Position numbers and translations under genes: made by a program. From assembly GCA_023386965.1 (NCBI GenBank), contig JAEWIR010000015.1:1-48347 (forward strand): DNA of 48,347 nucleotides, read 5' to 3'. This document shows positions 17,882-25,462 of this stretch, in pieces. Source of the stretch: Bacteroidota bacterium. GTDB taxonomy: Bacteria > Bacteroidota > Bacteroidia > Flavobacteriales > Weeksellaceae. Below the pieces are notes generated by a model that saw only the letters and a list, made by a program, of their open reading frames with translations, made no database searches and had not been told where the DNA came from. Numbering within the stretch: position 1 is the stretch's first letter; every line of letters starts with the position of its first letter.

Positions 17882-19018
17882 TTATGAATAGAGCTTTACG
17901 ATTTCATTCACAATGAACCGCACCTGGTCGGGCCGGCCGCGGTCATTCTTGGGTTGGTCCTTATAACTGCCCGTCCTTACGATGATCATTTTATGTTCGG
18001 GAACGACAATGACATACTGTCCCTGAAGACCCAGCAGGAAATAGTGTTTAACAGGATTGTCATTGTTAATCCAGACGCCCAGTCCATAGATCCCCGCAGA
18101 AGCTGGTGTAGGCGTAATCATTTCTTCCACAAAATCCTCATTCAGCACCTGTACACCGTTCGCCTTTCCTTTATTCAACATCATGAGGCCGAGTTTTGCA
18201 AAATCGCGCGGCACCGCATGAATGCAGCAAAAGGTTTTTTCCATGCCGCTGTTGTCTGTAGTCCATTCAGCAGGCTGCTCCATACCGAGCGGCTTCCATA
18301 TTTTTTCTGAAAGATAATCTGCCACAGAGGTGTTTACTGCTTTTCGCAGCGCAAATCCCAGCAGTTGCGTGGAACCACTCTGGTACTCAAACCGTTTTCC
18401 GGGTGCCTGCTTGAATCCCTGTGAATGTATGGCCTGCTCCAAACTGTTCCCGTAGTACGCACGGGCATTTGGCGCCAGCGGATTTTTATAATCCTCATTC
18501 CAGTTCAGTCCGGACTCCATAGCAGCCAGATGCCTCAGGGTAAGGTCGCGGCCATACTGAGTATCTTTATAATTATCATAAAATTCGGTGAATTTACTGT
18601 CCAGGCTTTCAATTTTGCCCTCTTCCAAGGCCTTTCCGGTAAGCATTACAGCAACGGTCTTGGCCATAGAGAATGAATTCGAACGGGTATTTTCGTCGTA
18701 ACCGTTCCAGTACTCTTCATGCAGAAGCTTTCCGTCCTTCACCACCAGAAATGATACCGTCTTAGATTCTTGAAGACTTTTCAATACGTTGTCTGGCAGC
18801 GACTTTTTGTTGTATTCTTCATCCTTAATCCATTCCACCGGTGTTCCCGCTGCAACAGTATTGCTTGGAAAAAGTTTGAGGTCGTCTATGGTCGCACTTT
18901 TTTCGCCGCGGAAATAGGTTTTAGCGATTCCTTTAAAAAGATAGCTATAATCAAAAAGGTAAATGGCAGCTATGGTTCCGGCGGTGAAAGCTGCAGCCCC
19001 GGTCAGGATTTTTTTCAA
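17882..19018 (-). CDS. Serine hydrolase, class C beta-lactamase fold
   Basis: A 378-residue exported or membrane-anchored protein with a hydrophobic segment at about 5-22. The beta-lactamase-like domain has the S117-M-A-K120 nucleophile motif in SNSFSMAK, YQSGS (about 213) in place of the Y-x-N element, and HAVPRDFAKLGLMML, typical of 6-aminohexanoate-dimer hydrolase and esterase relatives rather than true beta-lactamases. Substrate is unknown. The start is TTG at 19018: the -7 box TAAATTTG (19036-19043) leaves only a short leader with no ATG. It leads an operon with the YdeI-like gene. Confidence 0.87.
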   Translation of the reverse strand: MKKILTGAAAFTAGTIAAIYLFDYSYLFKGIAKTYFRGEKSATIDDLKLFPSNTVAAGTPVEWIKDEEYNKKSLPDNVLKSLQESKTVSFLVVKDGKLLHEEYWNGYDENTRSNSFSMAKTVAVMLTGKALEEGKIESLDSKFTEFYDNYKDTQYGRDLTLRHLAAMESGLNWNEDYKNPLAPNARAYYGNSLEQAIHSQGFKQAPGKRFEYQSGSTQLLGFALRKAVNTSVADYLSEKIWKPLGMEQPAEWTTDNSGMEKTFCCIHAVPRDFAKLGLMMLNKGKANGVQVLNEDFVEEMITPTPASAGIYGLGVWINNDNPVKHYFLLGLQGQYVIVVPEHKMIIVRTGSYKDQPKNDRGRPDQVRFIVNEIVKLYS

Positions 19019-19035
19019 GATGAGGTTGTTTCAGA

Positions 19036-19043
19036 CAAATTTA
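19036..19043 (-). promoter_or_regulatory. -7 box of the serine hydrolase gene
   Basis: On the minus strand TAAATTTG exactly matches TAnnTTTG, 17 bases before the TTG start. It lies directly beyond the glyS terminator. Confidence 0.68.
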
Positions 19044-19047
19044 AATA

Positions 19048-19074
19048 AAAAAAGTTCCGCAATTTGCGGAACCC
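19048..19074 (-). terminator. Terminator of glyS
   Basis: GTTCCGCA (19054-19061) pairs with TGCGGAAC (19065-19072), loop of 3. On the minus strand it is followed by a U run (A-run 19047-19053). Confidence 0.87.
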
Positions 19075-19102
19075 TCATTGTTTTTTGTTCGGAAACAGTC
19101 GC

Positions 19103-20644
19103 TTAGATCTTGGTAAGCAGATTTCTGAAATTGGTTTTCTCATCGATAATTCTGCGCAAATCATCTACCGGAACTCTTTCCTGCTGCATCGTGTCGCGGT
19201 CTCTCAATGTTACTGTATGATCAGTGAGTGTATCATGGTCAATCGTGATACAGAAAGGAGTTCCAATCGCATCCTGACGGCGGTAACGCTTACCAATGCT
19301 GTCTTTGTCTTCATAAATCATATTGAAGTCAAATTTCAAGTCGTTGAAGATCTTTTCACCGTATTCTCCAAGACCGTCTTTCTTCATCAGAGGTAAAATC
19401 GCTGCTTTAACCGGCGCCAAAGCTGGTGGAAGTGACAGTACTGTTCTTTCGGATCCGTCTTCCAAAACTTCTTCTTTCAGTGAGTTTGAGAAAATGGCCA
19501 GGAATAAACGGTCCAGACCCACCGAAGTTTCCACCACGTAAGGAATGTAGTTTGCGTTTCTTTCAGCATCAAAATATTGCAGTTTTCTGCCGGAATGCTG
19601 CTCATGCGCTTTCAGGTCAAAATCAGTTCTGGAATGAATTCCTTCCAGTTCCTTAAATCCGAACGGGAATTTGAATTCAATATCAGCCGCAGCATTTGCG
19701 TAATGCGCTAATTTTTCGTGGTCGTGGAACTTATAGTTATCTGCGCCCAAACCTAAAGCCAGATGCCAGTTCAAACGTTTTTGTTTCCATTCCTCGTAGA
19801 AACCGAGCTCAGTTCCCGGCGGAACGAAGAACTGCATTTCCATCTGTTCGAATTCGCGCATCCTGAAGATGAACTGTCTGGCTACGATTTCATTTCTGAA
19901 AGCCTTACCAATCTGTGCAATCCCGAAAGGTAATTTATGACGCGAAGTTTTCTGAACGTTTAAGAAGTTCACAAAAATTCCCTGTGCGGTTTCAGGTCTC
20001 AAGTATAAATCGGTTGCAGAATCTGCGGAAGCGCCGAGTTTCGTACCGAACATCAGGTTAAACTGACGGACATCCGTCCAGTTTTTTGAACCTGTATCCG
20101 GATCAGCGATCTCAAGTTCCTCGATCAAAGCTTTAACATCTGCCAAATCTTCATTTTCCAATGATTTCGCCATTCTGGAAAGAATGGTTTTCTGCTTTTC
20201 GCGGTATTCCAGAACGCGGCCGTTCGTGGTTTCAAATTCATTCCTGTTGAAAGCGTCACCGAATCTCTTTGCGGCTTTATCTATTTCTTTCTGCGCTTTT
20301 TCTTCAAGTTTCGCGCAGTAATCTTCCAGCAAAACATCGGCTCTGAAACGTTTCTTCGAATCTTTATTGTCAATCAAAGGATCATTGAAGGCATCTACGT
20401 GGCCGGAGGCTTTCCAAATTGTGGGATGCATGAAGATCGCGGAGTCAATACCTACGATATTTTCATTCATCTGAACCATGGCTTTCCACCAATATTGTTT
20501 GATGTTGTTTTTCAGTTCGGCACCGTTCTGCCCGTAATCGTAAATCGCTGAAAGTCCGTCGTATATTTCACTTGAAGGGAAAATATAACCATACTCTTTC
20601 GCGTGCGAGATCAGTTTCTTGAAAACATCTTCCTGTTTAGCCAT
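19103..20644 (-). CDS. glyS: Glycine--tRNA ligase (single-chain, dimeric type)
   Basis: Charges tRNA(Gly). At 513 residues it is the single-polypeptide class II enzyme, not the alpha2beta2 type. Visible: motif-2 area FRNEIVARQFIFRMREFEQME, LRPETAQGIFVNF, GLDRLFLAIF near motif 3, and a C-terminal anticodon-binding domain (about 400-500). It stands alone between its -7 box and its own terminator. Confidence 0.97.
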   Translation of the reverse strand: MAKQEDVFKKLISHAKEYGYIFPSSEIYDGLSAIYDYGQNGAELKNNIKQYWWKAMVQMNENIVGIDSAIFMHPTIWKASGHVDAFNDPLIDNKDSKKRFRADVLLEDYCAKLEEKAQKEIDKAAKRFGDAFNRNEFETTNGRVLEYREKQKTILSRMAKSLENEDLADVKALIEELEIADPDTGSKNWTDVRQFNLMFGTKLGASADSATDLYLRPETAQGIFVNFLNVQKTSRHKLPFGIAQIGKAFRNEIVARQFIFRMREFEQMEMQFFVPPGTELGFYEEWKQKRLNWHLALGLGADNYKFHDHEKLAHYANAAADIEFKFPFGFKELEGIHSRTDFDLKAHEQHSGRKLQYFDAERNANYIPYVVETSVGLDRLFLAIFSNSLKEEVLEDGSERTVLSLPPALAPVKAAILPLMKKDGLGEYGEKIFNDLKFDFNMIYEDKDSIGKRYRRQDAIGTPFCITIDHDTLTDHTVTLRDRDTMQQERVPVDDLRRIIDEKTNFRNLLTKI

Positions 20645-20662
20645 CGTTATTTAGAATTTAGG

Positions 20663-20670
20663 CAAAAATA
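20663..20670 (-). promoter_or_regulatory. -7 box of glyS
   Basis: On the minus strand TATTTTTG exactly matches TAnnTTTG, 18 bases before the ATG. Confidence 0.72.
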
Positions 20671-20694
20671 GGGAATTTTAGCTTAATTTTTTCA

Positions 20695-20782
20695 GGAGCT
20701 TTTTCCGGCTTTCCCTACTCGCTTCCCTTTGCCTTGGCGGCACGGGAGAGCTCAGACATGCCGCTCAATCCGGGCTAGGGGG
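20695..20782. repeat. REP-like folded intergenic element
   Basis: A GC-richer island with nested inverted repeats: AGC...CCGG (20697-20708) pairs with CCGGGCT (20770-20776); inside, CTC/CCC (20718-20727) pair with GGG/GAG (20744-20750), and TGCC (20730-20733) with GGCA (20739-20742). The layout (GGAGCTTTTTCCGGCTTTCC start, tip with GCCTTGGCGGCA, end CAATCCGGGCTAGGG) resembles intergenic palindromic repeats I remember from Flavobacterium and Chryseobacterium genomes. Only one copy is in this window, so repeat status is inferred. Confidence 0.45.
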
Positions 20783-20807
20783 CGATGAAAGGGGTTACAC
20801 TGCTGCC

Positions 20808-20833
20808 AAAAAAAGACGGAATAATTTCCCGCC
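20808..20833 (-). terminator. Terminator of the small exported protein gene
   Basis: On the minus strand GGCGGGA (20833-20827) pairs with TTCCGTC (20821-20815), two of the pairs being G-U wobbles, and seven U follow (A-run 20808-20814). Confidence 0.7.
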
Positions 20834-20856
20834 TTTCATTATTATAGTGTTTTTAT

Positions 20857-21336
20857 TTAGAAATTGTAACTCATGGCCACGCCTGTGCCTGCCGTCTCAA
20901 TCTTGAAATGGGGCCGGAATGCTGTGGGCTCACCATTCTCTAAAGCCAAAGCCTTTTTTGCCTGCTTGTCTGCAGCATAGGCAAAGGGGATTCCAACTCC
21001 CACCAGGCCCGCACCAATCCCTACAACAGCCCAGCCGCGGGAGGGTTTATTTTCGTAGACCACTCCATTTCTAACCTCGGTTTTTTTGCCGGACAAAGCC
21101 GGTACGATTCCGAAACCAATCAGGAAGCCCCCCGCATAGCTGAACACATTGGATACAGCAGCGTTGGTTCTGGCCTTGCTGAAAGTGCTTGCAGCGTTGT
21201 GGTCTTTAAATACAGTGCGGAATTCTTTCAATTTGTAGGTTTGCCCGTCCTTAACTAATCTGTTTTTTTCCATTGTAACCTGTGCGCTACCGAGTGTGAA
21301 ACTGAGCATCATCCCGAAGAGAATCATTTTTTTCAT
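20857..21336 (-). CDS. Small exported protein of unknown function
   Basis: A 159-residue protein with a cleavable signal peptide (MKKMILFGMMLSFTLGSAQ) and two Gly-rich hydrophobic segments (about residues 62-80 and 100-122), possibly membrane-inserted hairpins. The remainder is basic. I do not recognise a domain; similar small exported proteins are common in Flavobacteriia. The start at 21336 is chosen because the -7 box at 21359-21366 lies between it and a farther in-frame ATG at 21432. Monocistronic, with a terminator downstream. Confidence 0.75.
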   Translation of the reverse strand: MKKMILFGMMLSFTLGSAQVTMEKNRLVKDGQTYKLKEFRTVFKDHNAASTFSKARTNAAVSNVFSYAGGFLIGFGIVPALSGKKTEVRNGVVYENKPSRGWAVVGIGAGLVGVGIPFAYAADKQAKKALALENGEPTAFRPHFKIETAGTGVAMSYNF

Positions 21337-21358
21337 GGTGTTTAATTTTATTTTGCGG

Positions 21359-21366
21359 CAAAAATA
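21359..21366 (-). promoter_or_regulatory. -7 box of the small exported protein gene
   Basis: On the minus strand TATTTTTG, exact, 22 bases before the ATG at 21336. Confidence 0.72.
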
Positions 21367-21553
21367 GTGTTTTGAACTGTTTAATTGAAAGAACTGCGGC
21401 AAACTTATTAGTTGCAGCAAATATATTTTCAAATCAAATCAGCTGCTTCCTTGATGATAATGTCGGAACCCTGAGCGCATGTTTAAAACACCCTCTAATT
21501 TTTGTAAGAAAAAGCGGGCGGGTGGGCAGCCTCTCGGTTAGGGCAAAAAACCG

Positions 21554-21561
21554 TATTTTTG
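21554..21561 (+). promoter_or_regulatory. -7 box of pyrD
   Basis: TATTTTTG, exact, 17 bases before the ATG at 21579. Confidence 0.72.
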
Positions 21562-21578
21562 TGTTCCAATATTTTCGC

Positions 21579-22601
21579 ATGTATAAAAGCTTTATCCGCC
21601 CCTTACTTTTCAAATTTGACCCCGAAGAAGTTCATTATTTTACGTTCTCACTTTTAAAGAATTTCAAATTTCTGACTTCAATTGTTTTTCCGAAACCAAT
21701 AGAAGATAAGCGTCTTGAAAGGGAGGTGTTTGGTTTAAAATTTAAAAATCCCGTGGGTTTGGCCGCCGGGTTTGATAAGGATGCGAAAATGTTTTCTGAA
21801 CTTTCTGACCTTGGATTTGGGTTTGTGGAGATAGGAACCCTTACGCCCAAGCCTCAGGAGGGTAATCCAAAGAAAAGACTTTTCAGGCTGAAAGAAGATT
21901 CGGCAATCATTAACCGTATGGGTTTTAATAACGGTGGGGTAGATGCCGCGGTGGAACGCCTGAAGAAAAATAAAAACGTACTTATTGGCGGAAACATCGG
22001 GAAGAACAAAGTTACTCCTAATGAAGAGGCCGTAAATGATTACATCATCTGCTTCGAAAAGCTGTTCTCTTATGTGGATTATTTTGTGGTGAATGTAAGT
22101 TCGCCTAATACGCCCAATTTACGTGCTCTGCAGGATAAGGAACCCTTAACTAAACTTTTAAGTGAACTGCAGGCACTAAACGCTGCAAAGGTTACTCCAA
22201 AGCCAATTCTCCTAAAGATCGCACCGGATCTTACAGATGATCAACTGCTGGATATCATTGATATCGTAAAGGTGACCGGGATTGCGGGAGTTATTGCTAC
22301 CAACACTACGCTGTCGCGTGAAGGTTTAAAATCTGAAAATAAATCAGAAGCCGGTGGCCTTTCCGGTAAGCCATTAGGAAAACGTTCTACCGAAGTCATC
22401 CGTTTTCTCTCAGAAAAAAGCGGAAAAGCATTTCCGATCATCGGAGTCGGTGGAATTCATTCTGCTGAGGATGCTTTGGAAAAACTGGAAGCCGGCGCCA
22501 GTCTTGTACAACTGTATACCGGCTTTATTTATGAGGGCCCTGAACTGATCCATGAGATCAACTCTAAACTTTTGGAAAAAGAAGGGAAACATATGTCTTA
22601 A
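21579..22601 (+). CDS. pyrD: Dihydroorotate dehydrogenase, quinone-dependent (class 2)
   Basis: Oxidises dihydroorotate to orotate in pyrimidine synthesis, passing electrons to membrane quinone. The 340-residue protein begins MYKSFIRPLLFKFDPEEVHYF, the amphipathic N-terminal helix of class 2 enzymes, and contains NPVGLAAGFDKDA, the FMN-binding NVSSPNTPNLR with the class 2 catalytic Ser, KIAPDLTDDQ and GVGGIHSAEDALEKLEAGAS. The frame is open back to 21372, but the promoter box at 21554 and family length fix the start at 21579. Confidence 0.97.
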   Translation: MYKSFIRPLLFKFDPEEVHYFTFSLLKNFKFLTSIVFPKPIEDKRLEREVFGLKFKNPVGLAAGFDKDAKMFSELSDLGFGFVEIGTLTPKPQEGNPKKRLFRLKEDSAIINRMGFNNGGVDAAVERLKKNKNVLIGGNIGKNKVTPNEEAVNDYIICFEKLFSYVDYFVVNVSSPNTPNLRALQDKEPLTKLLSELQALNAAKVTPKPILLKIAPDLTDDQLLDIIDIVKVTGIAGVIATNTTLSREGLKSENKSEAGGLSGKPLGKRSTEVIRFLSEKSGKAFPIIGVGGIHSAEDALEKLEAGASLVQLYTGFIYEGPELIHEINSKLLEKEGKHMS

Positions 22602-22618
22602 GATTTGCTGTTGGGACA

Positions 22619-23863
22619 TCAGATAAAGAAATTACTTACTGTGTAAATAATAAGTCCCACCAGTCCTCCCACCAATGTACCGTTTACCCGGATAAACTGA
22701 AGGTCTTTTCCTACTTCCAGTTCGAGTTTTTCGCTTAGTTCCTTTCCTTCCCAGTTGCCCACGGTAGAACTGATAAGATTGGACGCCTGATGCGTATTCT
22801 TAAGAATATATTTGTAAGCGGTAACGCGCACCCAGTGATCAATTTTGTGCTGTAGTTTCTCGTCGGTCTGGAGGTTTTGGGAGAGTTCAGTAAGATTTCT
22901 CGTCAGATAGCGTTTCAGCGCCGAATCTTCCTCCTCCAGTTCCTGTGTTAAAGACTGTTTTATTGAATTCCAGATATCCGCTGAATATTCCCGGAGTTTC
23001 TCATCTGTTAGGAAATCATTTTTTATCGCGCGGAATTCATCTTCCCACCTTTTTTCAGTCTGGACCTCCTCAGAAAAGGCAAAAAGTTTAGCCGTAATCT
23101 CTGCACGTAAGGAATGTTCAGGATTAGCTTCAACCTCTTCAAAGAATTTTGAAAGTCCGTTGGTGATTTTGTCCGCGATCGTATCATCCACGAATTTCGG
23201 AATAAGGAAATAGCTTTCTTTCTGTACCCTTTCCTTCACGATTTGCTGGTTGGTCAATACATAATCCTTTATCTGTTTGGCAAGACCGGTGATCATTTTC
23301 TGGTGATCTTCTTTCTCAACCAAATATTCAATTCCACTGCCAATGATCCTGTTTATTTTCAGGTCGTTTGTCATTTCCCTTGCTTTTTTTGCAATCAGAC
23401 CTGCTGCTGCTTCATCATCCAGTTTATGTAAGATGTTTAGGACCATTTTTGAAAGTTCGCCTACGAGGTTTCGCTGGTTTTTCTCTTTGGCCAGCCACTC
23501 TCCCGCTATATTTGAAATTCTTATTTTCTGAATATAAGGCCGTATGTTTTGCGGCGAAAGGAAGTTTGAGACAACAAAATTTCCCAGGTTATCACCAATG
23601 CGCTCTTTACTGTTTTGAATCAGGTTGGTATGCGGGATTTTTAATCCTAAAGGATGATGGAAAAGTGCAGTCACCGCAAACCAGTCGGCAAGCGCACCAA
23701 CCATGGCCGCTTCAGAGAAAGCCCGGATATAGCCTATCCAGTGGGCTGGGTTCTGTTTTTCAAGCACTGTCGTAATTACAAATACGACGGCCATCAATAC
23801 AAACAGTCCTGTGGCAAACATTTTATATTTCCGTAGCTGCTTATGTTTTAGGGGATCGTTCAT
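22619..23863 (-). CDS. DUF445 family membrane protein (YjiN-like)
   Basis: A 414-residue protein with a membrane segment at about 15-32, the DUF445 block GYIRAFSEAAMVGALADWFAVTALF in outline near residues 43-68, a long charged helical middle (100-370), and a C-terminal membrane segment (about 395-413). E. coli YjiN belongs to this family; function is unknown. The -7 box sits only four bases before the ATG, suggesting a leaderless mRNA. It converges on pyrD with 17 bases between and no clear terminator. Confidence 0.9.
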   Translation of the reverse strand: MNDPLKHKQLRKYKMFATGLFVLMAVVFVITTVLEKQNPAHWIGYIRAFSEAAMVGALADWFAVTALFHHPLGLKIPHTNLIQNSKERIGDNLGNFVVSNFLSPQNIRPYIQKIRISNIAGEWLAKEKNQRNLVGELSKMVLNILHKLDDEAAAGLIAKKAREMTNDLKINRIIGSGIEYLVEKEDHQKMITGLAKQIKDYVLTNQQIVKERVQKESYFLIPKFVDDTIADKITNGLSKFFEEVEANPEHSLRAEITAKLFAFSEEVQTEKRWEDEFRAIKNDFLTDEKLREYSADIWNSIKQSLTQELEEEDSALKRYLTRNLTELSQNLQTDEKLQHKIDHWVRVTAYKYILKNTHQASNLISSTVGNWEGKELSEKLELEVGKDLQFIRVNGTLVGGLVGLIIYTVSNFFI

Positions 23864-23867
23864 TTCT

Positions 23868-23875
23868 CAAATTTA
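23868..23875 (-). promoter_or_regulatory. -7 box touching the DUF445 start codon
   Basis: On the minus strand TAAATTTG exactly matches TAnnTTTG and is followed by AGAA and then ATG, leaving practically no room for a leader. Confidence 0.65.
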
Positions 23876-23978
23876 TGTAAACCTACTGAAGCAGTGCTGC
23901 TATTTACATGCCGATACGGTAAGGTGCCGGCAATTTTGACCTGAAGTACCTTGCTATAGCTGTTTTAATATTTATACC

Positions 23979-23986
23979 TAATTTTG
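23979..23986 (+). promoter_or_regulatory. -7 box of msrB
   Basis: TAATTTTG, exact, 17 bases before the ATG at 24004. Confidence 0.7.
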
Positions 23987-24003
23987 AAGATATTTTAAAC
24001 AGA

Positions 24004-24525
24004 ATGAGACCTCTGCTTTTCCTGCTCGTACTGCTTAACCTGCAGATGTGTACACAGTTAAACCAACCTGAAAATACTAAAGTTATGCAAAATACAACTG
24101 AAAATCCTTATTACTCCAGGACAGACCGTACAAAACTTACGGTCAGTAATGACGAATGGAAAAAGATCCTGCCGGCCGACCTTTATGCGATTGCCCGCGA
24201 AGCTGATACGGAGCGGCCTTTTACGGGTAAATACAATGAGTTTGATGAATTGGGCGATTATTACTGTGCTGTTTGTGGCAACCATCTGTTCCGTTCGGAT
24301 TCAAAATTCTCATCTACGTGTGGTTGGCCAAGTTTTTTTGAGGCTGACAAAGAAGGTGTGGCTTATAACCGTGACTCCAGCCATGGCATGGAAAGGATTG
24401 AAGTAGTTTGTAAACGTTGCGATTCACATCTGGGACATGTCTTTAATGACGGTCCACCGCCCACCGGCATGAGATACTGTATGAATTCCGTGAGCCTTGA
24501 ATTCGTGGGTGACTCCCAAAAATAA
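24004..24525 (+). CDS. msrB: Peptide-methionine (R)-S-oxide reductase, putative lipoprotein
   Basis: Reduces methionine-R-sulfoxide in proteins. Zinc-binding cysteines C88-x-x-C91 and C136-x-x-C139 are present, the catalytic Cys159 sits in GMRYCMNS, and STCGWPSF carries Cys106, a possible resolving residue. Residues 1-16 form a hydrophobic signal ending LQMC, a plausible lipobox, so the enzyme probably works outside the cytoplasm on oxidised envelope proteins. An internal Met28 would give a cytoplasmic form, but the promoter box and leader fit the first ATG. Confidence 0.94.
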   Translation: MRPLLFLLVLLNLQMCTQLNQPENTKVMQNTTENPYYSRTDRTKLTVSNDEWKKILPADLYAIAREADTERPFTGKYNEFDELGDYYCAVCGNHLFRSDSKFSSTCGWPSFFEADKEGVAYNRDSSHGMERIEVVCKRCDSHLGHVFNDGPPPTGMRYCMNSVSLEFVGDSQK

Positions 24526-24610
24526 TAACAAACTGTAGCGGAAAACCTGTTAAATTGTCTTAAATAGAGTTAAACTTCAAGGATGTAACTTCCTGAAGCA
24601 GATTGTTGTG

Positions 24611-24618
24611 TAATTTTG
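24611..24618 (+). promoter_or_regulatory. -7 box of the L,D-transpeptidase-family gene
   Basis: TAATTTTG, exact, 27 bases before the ATG at 24646. Confidence 0.7.
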
Positions 24619-24645
24619 CCGCACCAATCTATTTAACATAATATT

Positions 24646-25395
24646 ATGCGTAATTTACTTCTGGCTGTTTCAGCCACCTTTATATTGACTACCTCCTTTT
24701 ACAGTGATACCCGCGAAAACTTTGCTGACAACACACTTGAAAATCCTGTGCCAGTTTCTTCCGAAGTAGAGAATTCAGCTGTTTTGAATGTAGACGCTGC
24801 AGCTGAACTCTACAAAACAATCGACTTCGGAAGCGGAAACAGAATGAATGAAGAAGTTTTTGCGAAAGCTTTTCAGGGATATTCAAACTTAATGAAAGCC
24901 GGAAAGCTGGATAATGGTGCTGGCATTCTGACCATCTGTGATTTTTCACTTTCATCAACAAAGAAAAGACTGTGGGTGATTGACATGAACTCCAAAAAGG
25001 TTCTTTTCAATGAGCTGGTGGCACACGGAAAGAATACGGGAGAAGAATTTGCGACGAAATTCTCGAACACCGAAAGTTCACTGCAAAGCAGCATGGGTTT
25101 TTATATCACAGAATCAACTTACAATGGTTCTAACGGTTACTCTCTGAAGCTGATCGGAATGGATAAAGGCTACAACGATAATGCGTACAAACGCGCTATT
25201 GTAATGCATGGGGCCGATTATATCAGTGAGGATTTCATTAAGGCACAGAACAGGATCGGCCGCAGCTGGGGCTGTCCGGCAGTGGCACGTGAACTCGCGG
25301 AACCTATTATCAACACCATTAAAGGTCAGAATGTGCTTTTTATTTATTATCCGGACCAGAAATATCTGCAAACCTCGGAGTGGCTTAATGCATAA
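24646..25395 (+). CDS. Murein L,D-transpeptidase catalytic domain family protein (YkuD_2-like)
   Basis: A 249-residue exported protein: signal peptide about 1-18, a short linker, then a YkuD-like catalytic domain with H188 in VMHGADY and the nucleophile Cys210 in RSWGCPAV. YkuD enzymes form 3-3 cross-links or attach proteins to peptidoglycan; this variant family, with SWGCPA instead of SHGC, is widespread in Bacteroidota and Proteobacteria but poorly studied. It follows msrB by 120 bases with its own promoter and ends at a strong terminator. Confidence 0.9.
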   Translation: MRNLLLAVSATFILTTSFYSDTRENFADNTLENPVPVSSEVENSAVLNVDAAAELYKTIDFGSGNRMNEEVFAKAFQGYSNLMKAGKLDNGAGILTICDFSLSSTKKRLWVIDMNSKKVLFNELVAHGKNTGEEFATKFSNTESSLQSSMGFYITESTYNGSNGYSLKLIGMDKGYNDNAYKRAIVMHGADYISEDFIKAQNRIGRSWGCPAVARELAEPIINTIKGQNVLFIYYPDQKYLQTSEWLNA

Positions 25396-25410
25396 TTGCC
25401 AAACAACATA

Positions 25411-25445
25411 AAAAAAGGGAAGTCAACGCCGACTTCCCTTTTTTT
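25411..25445. terminator. Bidirectional terminator
   Basis: AAGGGAAGTC (25415-25424) pairs perfectly with GACTTCCCTT (25431-25440), loop AACGCC, flanked by an A run and a T run, so it works for both converging genes. Confidence 0.93.
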
Positions 25446-25462
25446 ATTTCCCTAACTGAATA

